Below are positions 22,285-27,664 of a stretch of 27,664 nucleotides of DNA, in pieces. Position numbers and translations under genes: made by a program. Every line of letters starts with the position of its first letter. Position 1 is the stretch's first letter. This DNA comes from JAAZFF01 sp964405775 (GTDB lineage: Bacteria > Verrucomicrobiota > Kiritimatiellia > RFP12 > UBA3636): assembly GCA_964405775.1 (NCBI GenBank), contig CAYOPG010000025.1:1-27664 (forward strand), read 5' to 3'. Below the pieces are notes generated by a model. The model searched no databases. It was not told where the DNA came from and saw nothing but the letters and a program-made list of their open reading frames with translations.

Positions 22285-23481
22285 CTACCCTCCGAATCCA
22301 CCATTGTTAGTGCTATTGGCAGGAAGCATCCTCGCTTTGCGGTTTGCCAATGGCAATATAATCCTGAAGCACGATCCTGTGCCTTGTTTGGTTGAAACAT
22401 CTAATCGGCCGCCATGATCCTGAACGATACGTTGCACGATCATAAGCCCCAACCCGGCTCCTTTCGCCTTGTTGGTCAGAAACGGCTCGAAAAGCCTGTT
22501 GAACACATCTTTGTCCATTCCAGAACCGGAGTCTTTAAAGGAAATGGTCAGGTCGCGATCATCCGCCACTAGACGGATCTCGAGTCTGCCGCCATCCGAC
22601 ATCGCCTGCATTGCGTTCTTCACGAGATTGAAAAAAGCTTGTTTCATGTGCTGCGAATCTGCCATTACTGGCGGCAGCTCGGATTCGCTGATCAACGCCA
22701 CCTCAATGTTGTGCTCGCTGATTTCGCTCCGCATCACGCGCAGAGATTCTTGGACGAGCTTCGTCATGTCGCACTTCTCAAGCACTGGTGCGCTTGGACG
22801 TAGCGCCCTGAGAAACTTAGAAATCATAAGATCAAGCCGCGAAACCTCGTCGCGGGCGATGGAGACAAGCTCCCCGATCCGTTCCCTGGAATCGTCGGGC
22901 AACCCCTTCACATCGCGTTCGAGCAACTGAAGGTGGATTCCAAGCGCATTGAGAGGATTGCCGATCTCGTGCGCCAAGCTTGCCCCAAGGATGCGAATGG
23001 CCTGCATCCGCTCCGACTCGACCATCGCGGCCGCATCCTCGCGCTCACGCGTAACATCGCGCAAAATTGCCACGACGCAGGAGCCTGCTCCCTCGGGGCT
23101 CTCCTCCAACGGCACAGCGGATATGCTAAGCACCCTGCGCTGAGGGCGGAAAATCTCCACTTCACTCGTCGAAAGTTTCACCCACTCGTCTTCATCTCTT
23201 CCTGCCAGACTTTCCCAATCGATATCAGGAATGTATCTAGTTATAGGCCTCCCCCGCATCCGCGACACTTTGAACCCGAACATATCCTCGGCAGCATGGT
23301 TTGCATAGAAAAGCCGGCCATCCGCAGATACAACGATGACCCCTTCCTGAATAGATTGGAAGATAGTTTCAAGTAACCCTCGTTCCTTAACAAGGCCAAG
23401 GAATTGCGTTTGAAGGCTTTCAGAATCCAGCCTGTTCATGTGCATAACCAATTTATCTAAAAAACCACCTTGCGACGTCAT
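22285..23481 (-). CDS. Soluble PAS-domain histidine kinase, NtrB-like
   Basis: A 398-residue sensor kinase partnering the NtrC-type regulator. There is no membrane segment, so it senses something in the cytoplasm. A PAS domain spans about residues 36-145 (GVIVVSADGRLFYANHAAED, MFGFK). The HisKA domain has the phosphorylated His171 in SLAHEIGNPLNALGIHLQLL. The ATPase domain has the N-box FFNLVKNAMQAM, the G1 box KDSGSGMD, an F-box EPFLTNKAKG and the G2 box GAGLGLMIVQRI. The start at 23481 has a strong AAGGAG seven bases upstream on the minus strand. A good promoter lies about 40 bases before it. Confidence 0.95.
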   Translation of the reverse strand: MTSQGGFLDKLVMHMNRLDSESLQTQFLGLVKERGLLETIFQSIQEGVIVVSADGRLFYANHAAEDMFGFKVSRMRGRPITRYIPDIDWESLAGRDEDEWVKLSTSEVEIFRPQRRVLSISAVPLEESPEGAGSCVVAILRDVTREREDAAAMVESERMQAIRILGASLAHEIGNPLNALGIHLQLLERDVKGLPDDSRERIGELVSIARDEVSRLDLMISKFLRALRPSAPVLEKCDMTKLVQESLRVMRSEISEHNIEVALISESELPPVMADSQHMKQAFFNLVKNAMQAMSDGGRLEIRLVADDRDLTISFKDSGSGMDKDVFNRLFEPFLTNKAKGAGLGLMIVQRIVQDHGGRLDVSTKQGTGSCFRIILPLANRKARMLPANSTNNGGFGG

Positions 23482-23521
23482 GCCTTATCTCCTTCCCTAA
23501 ATTGCGCCAATACTGTGACAA

Positions 23522-23550
23522 ACCATATCGTATTTGCGACATTTTGTCAA
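23522..23550 (-). promoter_or_regulatory. Sigma70-type promoter of the kinase-regulator operon
   Basis: Read on the minus strand, TTGACA (forward 23545-23550) and TATGGT (forward 23522-23527) are separated by exactly 17 bp. The -35 is a perfect match. The operon therefore appears to be transcribed by the housekeeping sigma factor. Confidence 0.6.
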
Positions 23551-23623
23551 GCCAAACGGCTCCAATTGGACTTTCCGCAAAAAGGCGAAGCTTCGGAAAC
23601 AATGGAATTTGGCATCATTAGTG

Positions 23624-23632
23624 TGATAGAAT
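23624..23632 (+). promoter_or_regulatory. Possible extended -10 promoter of the phosphatase gene
   Basis: TG-A-TAGAAT (TG at 23624-23625, TAGAAT at 23627-23632) is an extended -10 element 62 bases before the gene. No convincing -35 is present. A six-base inverted repeat TTTCCG/CGGAAA (23572-23577 and 23594-23599) lies just upstream and could be an operator. Confidence 0.35.
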
Positions 23633-23694
23633 GAAAAAACAGACCAGCAGATCAGCAAACGAAGCTCCCGTAATATCGTTGTAATAGGCAAAAT

Positions 23695-25050
23695 ATGAAA
23701 TCAAAGAAATTTTTGACTCTCTCAGTAGCGGCATTGATTACCATTGTTTCTACAGCTAAAGACGAGCCTGTTTCTCACCTTGCCAAAGTGGAAAACCCTT
23801 CTAAGGGCTGCGTGATTTTCATTCATCCAGATGGGACGAGTTCCTCCCACTGGATCGCAGCCCGCATGGTTATCGCCGGTCCAGACGGGACTATAAATTG
23901 GGATCGTATGCCATTCATAGCCGCATATCGCGGGCATATGAAGTCGGCACTTGCCGCCACTTCCCATGGCGGCGCCACGACGCATTCATACGGCAAGAAA
24001 GTACACGCAAATTCCTACGGCATGGATCGCGACCAGCCACTAACCGCGTTATCAGGAAAACCTATGAGTATCATGCAGGAGGCGCTGGCAGGCGGAATTG
24101 CCGCCGGGACTATTAATTCGGGCAATATCGACGAGCCTGGTACTGGAGTATTCCTGTCGTCATCTGAAAGCCGGAAAAACGGAGAGAGTATCTCAAAGCA
24201 AGTCGCGCTCAGCGGCGCCGATGTAATAATGGGTGGCGGAGAAAAATGGCTTCTACCGGAAGGCGTTGAGGGGCGCCACGGGAAGGGAGTGCGTACTGAC
24301 GGCATAAACCTCATTGAAGAGGTAAAGAAACGTGGCTACGCGGTCGTCTACACACGCTCTGAGCTGAAGACTGTTCCAGACGATGCCCAACGACTGTTCG
24401 GAGTGTTCGCCCACAACCACACATTCAATGACAAAACGGAGGAGGAACTGCGTGACGAGGGACTCCCTCTGTACAAGCCTGATGCACCAGATGTCGGAGA
24501 AATGACGGAAGCCGCACTCAAAGTCCTCTCACGCAAAGGCAAACAGTTCCTGCTTGTAGTGGAGGAGGAAGGAACAGATAACTTCGGCAACATAAACAAC
24601 GCGGCCGGGACAATTGAGGCAATGAAGCGCGCAGACAGGGCTTACGGAGTGGCACTCGACTACCTCAAAAACCACCCTGACACGCTAGTGCTGACAGCAG
24701 CCGACAGCGATGCGGGCGGGTTGGAAGTCATCGCCGCACCTATGGACTATGCAACGAAACCTGTCCCAGCAAAGATGACTAACGGAGCGCCGCTGGACGG
24801 AGCTCAGGGAACAGAAACTCTTCCTTTCATTGCGCAGCCCGACCAGTTCGGGAATCGAATGCCTTTTGGAATAGCATGGTCCGGCACTGACGATGGCGCA
24901 GGAGGTATCCTAGTACGCGCGGCGGGTATAAATGCAGAGGCCTTGCGGAGCGGCTCCTGCGATAATACCGACATATACCGCCTGATTTACATGACGCTTT
25001 TCGGTCATACCCCTGACTTGCCCCATAGCCCTCAGGGAAGCGCAAAATAA
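23695..25050 (+). CDS. Alkaline phosphatase family protein with atypical metal site
   Basis: An exported 451-residue member of the alkaline phosphatase superfamily, with a signal peptide of about 21 residues ending VSTA. The first metal aspartate lies in FIHPDGTSS (D46), and the nucleophile-like serine in ATSHGGATTHSYG (S90). The later blocks are recognisable but altered. Where classical PhoA has E-G-x-x-I-D-x-x-x-H, this protein has VEEEGTDNFGNINNAAG. The D-H metal pair is AADSDAGG, and the region of the last zinc histidine reads AWSGTDDGAGG. The three zinc-binding histidines of E. coli PhoA (331, 370, 412) therefore seem to be missing. I recall similar proteins in Verrucomicrobia and Planctomycetes, so this may be a distinct branch rather than a decayed enzyme. 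It is divergent from the two-component operon. Confidence 0.88.
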   Translation: MKSKKFLTLSVAALITIVSTAKDEPVSHLAKVENPSKGCVIFIHPDGTSSSHWIAARMVIAGPDGTINWDRMPFIAAYRGHMKSALAATSHGGATTHSYGKKVHANSYGMDRDQPLTALSGKPMSIMQEALAGGIAAGTINSGNIDEPGTGVFLSSSESRKNGESISKQVALSGADVIMGGGEKWLLPEGVEGRHGKGVRTDGINLIEEVKKRGYAVVYTRSELKTVPDDAQRLFGVFAHNHTFNDKTEEELRDEGLPLYKPDAPDVGEMTEAALKVLSRKGKQFLLVVEEEGTDNFGNINNAAGTIEAMKRADRAYGVALDYLKNHPDTLVLTAADSDAGGLEVIAAPMDYATKPVPAKMTNGAPLDGAQGTETLPFIAQPDQFGNRMPFGIAWSGTDDGAGGILVRAAGINAEALRSGSCDNTDIYRLIYMTLFGHTPDLPHSPQGSAK

Positions 25051-25127
25051 CTGCCTCCAAACAGACACGTCTCCTTAAAACATAATACCCAACTCTAGCG
25101 AAGATTATAGGAATGTGATCGGTTCTG

Positions 25128-25157
25128 TTGAACATGACGGCACACGTAAACCATAAT
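25128..25157 (+). promoter_or_regulatory. Possible promoter before folK
   Basis: TTGAAC (25128-25133) and CATAAT (25152-25157) are 18 bp apart in the 162-bp gap between the phosphatase and folK. Moderate match only. Confidence 0.3.
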
Positions 25158-25212
25158 ACTTGAATCATTTTCGAGAATAAAACATGCAAGTCTATTTGAA
25201 GATTTTAACTTT

Positions 25213-25746
25213 ATGAGAGAGAAAACCGACAACAACCAGAAAACAGAAGCAGCAATTGGGTTTGGATCGAACATGGGCAACAGGATGGCGCACCTGCGCG
25301 AAGCTCTTGCCCGGTTACTGAAGCTGGATGGCGTTAAGTTGCTTTGCAATTCTGGAGTGTATGAGACGGAGCCTGTTGATGTACCAGACGAGTTTGCCGA
25401 CATGCCCTTTCTTAACGCCGTTGCCATTTTTGAAACAAGCCTCGGGATCGAAGAATGGTCGACCGCTGTGCATGCGATTGAAGACGCCATGCTGCGCATC
25501 CGTGGCAAAGTGCCGCATATTCCACGAACTATTGATCTCGACCTGCTTTACTTCGGTGATGCGGTGGTCAACCGCCCGCATCTGCATATACCGCACCCAC
25601 AGATTTCATCCCGGCGCTTCGTATGCGAGCCGCTGGCAGAGCTGCGCCCGTGCCTGACACTGCCCGGTCAGACTTACACTATCAGCCAAATCCTCGCCTC
25701 TCTACCCGCGGAGCCGACTGTCCGCCGTGTTGGCGGCTTCGTCTAG
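25213..25746 (+). CDS. folK: 2-amino-4-hydroxy-6-hydroxymethyldihydropteridine pyrophosphokinase (HPPK)
   Basis: Transfers pyrophosphate from ATP to the pterin precursor in folate synthesis. The 177-residue protein has the N-terminal GFGSNMGNRMAHLREAL motif, YETEPVDVPDEFADMPFLN in the substrate-binding loops, and the signature PRTIDLDLLYFGD with the metal-binding aspartates. The C-terminal HPQISSRRFVCEPLAEL is also standard. The start at ATG 25213 has no good ribosome site; an AT-rich leader precedes it. Other folate genes are not nearby. Confidence 0.95.
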   Translation: MREKTDNNQKTEAAIGFGSNMGNRMAHLREALARLLKLDGVKLLCNSGVYETEPVDVPDEFADMPFLNAVAIFETSLGIEEWSTAVHAIEDAMLRIRGKVPHIPRTIDLDLLYFGDAVVNRPHLHIPHPQISSRRFVCEPLAELRPCLTLPGQTYTISQILASLPAEPTVRRVGGFV

Positions 25747-25934
25747 TCTACGCGTTAAGATTACGTTCTATGCGCTCCTCAGTTTCACCATGTCCGCTGT
25801 AACGGATTTTGGACTTGCTTTTTTCAAGCCTCTTCTCATGCTGGATATTTGTTGTCGGCGACTCAATTGCGAAACTCTTCCAATGTTTTACGCTGCCGTG
25901 CAGACTCCGTCCCGCCAACAGTATGACAGTATTG

Positions 25935-27314
25935 TCAGGTGTATTTTGGCAACATCTTGCCATGCCCCTCGATCATGTCCTCGCAGAGTTGACGAATCTT
26001 ATCGAGCGGAAGTTCCGCTGCAGTGTTAGGGTCGAGATACGCCGCGTGGTAAATCGACTCGCGATTTAGCGTAAGGGCAGCCTGAATGGCAAGCAACTGA
26101 ACGTTGATGTTGGTGCGGTTAAGCGCGGCGCACTGCTCCGGGAGGTCTCCAACAACGACAGGCTGTACGCCATTGCGGTCAACGAGACATGGCACTTCGA
26201 CAATTGCCCTTTGCGGGAGGTTTGTTATCAAGCCGTTGTTGAGGACATTACCGTGTATGCGCAGTGCGACATCCGTCTCCGCTGACTCGATTATGTAAGA
26301 GCCGTATTCATGGCTTCGGTGCTTGGGTTGGTCCTTGCCTGAACGCGCTTGTTCGTACTGCTTGTGCCAGTTTGCGAGGCCGCTTTCGCAGCGGCGCAGA
26401 TATTCATCGATCGAGATGTTGAAATCCGAGACGAGTTCCGGGAACTGGCTTTTTATCCAATATGGAGAATACTCAGCTGTGTGAACCGATGACTCCGTGA
26501 CGTAATACCCGAAGTGGCGCATAATTTCGTAGCGCACCATGTTGTCATGCTTCTGAGCGCCAGTGCGGAGAGCATCGCGGTTGAGCTTGAAGGCGCGGCG
26601 TTTCAGTTCTGGATAAAGGTCTTTGCCGTTGTCTGTCACACTCAGCAACCAGGCCTGATGGTTAATGCCGGCGATGGTCCATTCTATGTGGTGTCCTGTA
26701 TCCGCGGTGGCGATATGCGTCAGAGGAACTTCTTCGTGGACGTCATCCAGCATGCCGAGGCGCAACATAAGGCCGCGAACGCAGCCTTGAATCGAGTGAC
26801 ATAGTCCAACACACTTAACGTTCGTTCCGTGCAGGAGTGCGCCAGTGACCATAGCCATCGGATTCGTGTAATTGAGCAACAAGGCATCGGGGCAGACGCT
26901 CTCAATATCTTGCGCAAAATCGAGCATTACCGGAATTGTGCGCAATGCGCGGAATATGCCGCCGATGCCCAGTGTGTCGCCTATGGTCTGTTTGAGACCG
27001 TATTTTCTGGGTATCTCGAAATCTACAAGCGTTGATTCATAGCCGCCCACTTGAACGGCGTTTATCACGTAGTCTGCGCCCTTGAGCGCGGTACGCCTGT
27101 TCTTAACCCCGAGATGAGCCGTCACTTTCGCCCTACCGCCGTTCATGCCCTCGTTAAGTACATCTATTATCGTCTTAGACTCGCGCAGACGTACCGGATC
27201 GATGTCGTAGAGGGCGAAGTGACTGGACTGCAAGGCAGGTGCGAACATGCAGTCCCCGATCAAACGGCGGGCGAACATCGAGCTGCCCGCCCCGAGAAAG
27301 GTTATTTTGGGCAT
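25935..27314 (-). CDS. GH4 family alpha-galactosidase/6-phospho-glycosidase
   Basis: An NAD+- and Mn2+-dependent glycosidase that cleaves glycosidic bonds by a redox-elimination mechanism. The 459-residue protein has an N-terminal Rossmann motif ITFLGAGSSMFARRLIGDCM, LYDIDPVRL, and NAVQVGGYESTLVDFEIPR with KYGLKQTIGDTLGIGGIF. It also has NYTNPMAMVTGAL and the metal-binding GLCHSIQG and GINHQAW (Cys and His). C-terminal IVEVPCLVDRNGVQPV is also typical. The LKQTIGDTLG and GGIFRALRT segments favour alpha-galactosidase (MelA-like) over 6-phospho-glucosidase, but the substrate is not certain. It starts three bases after the stop of the upstream minus-strand gene, so the two form an operon. Confidence 0.92.
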   Translation of the reverse strand: MPKITFLGAGSSMFARRLIGDCMFAPALQSSHFALYDIDPVRLRESKTIIDVLNEGMNGGRAKVTAHLGVKNRRTALKGADYVINAVQVGGYESTLVDFEIPRKYGLKQTIGDTLGIGGIFRALRTIPVMLDFAQDIESVCPDALLLNYTNPMAMVTGALLHGTNVKCVGLCHSIQGCVRGLMLRLGMLDDVHEEVPLTHIATADTGHHIEWTIAGINHQAWLLSVTDNGKDLYPELKRRAFKLNRDALRTGAQKHDNMVRYEIMRHFGYYVTESSVHTAEYSPYWIKSQFPELVSDFNISIDEYLRRCESGLANWHKQYEQARSGKDQPKHRSHEYGSYIIESAETDVALRIHGNVLNNGLITNLPQRAIVEVPCLVDRNGVQPVVVGDLPEQCAALNRTNINVQLLAIQAALTLNRESIYHAAYLDPNTAAELPLDKIRQLCEDMIEGHGKMLPKYT

Positions 27315-27317
27315 GTC

Positions 27318-27664
27318 TTATTTTGCTGGTGGTGCTGGAGGCGTCCCGGAATAGACCATGACCGGACGGAGGATACCGCCCAGCATAAGCTCCGAGATCC
27401 AGTTGTGGTGAAGCTTTAGCGTGACCACATACTCGGTGTCGGGCTTTAGGCGGTTGCCAAGTTCGATGTCAAGCGGCTGACGTGAACGGATTTTGCCTTC
27501 CTCCATTATGACTTCGCCATTAAGCCAAACCTTGATTTCGTTGCCGTCAGGCTCCATGAACCACAGAGTTGTCGCTCCGTCTGGCATGTTCTTGGGCGTG
27601 CGGAAAGAGGTCTGATACCACATCCATGTGAGCTGTTCGGGAATCTGCTGCTCGTTGAGCGTGG
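27318..27664 (-). CDS. C-terminal part of a sugar-binding/glycoside hydrolase-like protein (cut by window edge)
   Basis: The reading frame continues past the right end of the window, so only about 115 C-terminal residues are seen. They form a beta-sandwich pattern like the galactose-binding domains of GH2-type and similar enzymes: LTWMWYQTSFRTPKN, ATTLWFMEPDGNEIKVWLNG with the typical vWlNG turn, and YVVTLKLHHNWISELMLGGI. The chain ends in a proline-rich tail (SGTPPAPPAK). The catalytic part, if any, lies outside. It is immediately upstream of, and probably co-transcribed with, the GH4 gene, which suggests a shared galactoside substrate. Confidence 0.7.
   Translation of the reverse strand, partial: TLNEQQIPEQLTWMWYQTSFRTPKNMPDGATTLWFMEPDGNEIKVWLNGEVIMEEGKIRSRQPLDIELGNRLKPDTEYVVTLKLHHNWISELMLGGILRPVMVYSGTPPAPPAK

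Noticed and set aside
23560..23640. Sigma-54 (-24/-12) promoter before the phosphatase gene
   Set aside because: TTGGCA at 23609-23614 lacks a GC at the required distance; an extended -10 element fits better.
25747..25934. Possible small gene or terminator between folK and the GH4 gene
   Set aside because: The minus-strand 71-residue frame has no family features, and the only hairpin (TGACA/TGTCA) is five base pairs with no T-run.

Overview
This looks like a piece of a Gram-negative, LPS-producing bacterium. The gene set is a Kdo/Lpt lipopolysaccharide operon, a meso-DAP-type MurE, a secreted protein with autotransporter-associated beta-strand repeats, GH130 and GH4 sugar enzymes, and an alkaline phosphatase of a type I associate with Verrucomicrobia, Lentisphaerae and Planctomycetes. 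Together these suggest the PVC superphylum (Verrucomicrobiota, Kiritimatiellota or Lentisphaerota). That placement is inferred from protein resemblance alone. A 100-N run flanked by an identical 55-bp sequence shows this is a draft scaffold, probably metagenomic.

Layout. Positions 1-441 are AT-rich and non-coding, with two large related palindromes. A YbdG-type mechanosensitive channel follows (442-1674). Next come a promoter, a structured leader and a frameshifted beta-strand-repeat surface protein (1963-4103), then a secreted chimera whose C-terminus is only the last third of a GH130 enzyme (4140-4856). After about 400 bp of apparent non-coding DNA come a MATE transporter (5261-6616) and, behind a good sigma70-type promoter, an unusually short alanyl-tRNA synthetase (6729-8513).

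The core of the window (8568-15879) is a tightly packed plus-strand run: an AsmA-like anchored protein, kdsB, kdsA, lptC, lptA, lptB, hpf, HPr, an FmdB-type zinc ribbon, a lipoprotein, an LpxL-type acyltransferase and a lipoprotein phosphoesterase. Several junctions are ATGA-type stop/start overlaps. Together these genes make and activate Kdo, export LPS and acylate lipid A. The hpf-HPr tail recalls the proteobacterial lptB-rpoN-hpf-ptsN-npr cluster without rpoN and ptsN.

The next block is carbohydrate-related: a GH130 pseudogene with an in-frame TGA, an internal deletion and an assembly gap (16034-17254), a TIM-barrel sugar isomerase/epimerase (17363-18175) and a Gfo/Idh/MocA oxidoreductase (18200-19342). 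murE (19368-20846) converges, with overlapping stop codons, on a minus-strand NtrB/NtrC-like pair (20843-23481). Divergent from that pair are an alkaline phosphatase with an unusual metal site (23695-25050) and folK (25213-25746). The window ends with minus-strand GH4 alpha-galactosidase-like and sugar-binding/GH2-like genes (25935-27664, the last one cut by the window edge).

I see no complete novel defence or mobile system. The points most worth a second look are the phosphatase lacking the canonical zinc histidines, the AlaRS lacking its C-terminal domain, the two broken GH130 genes, and the paired palindromes at the left edge.
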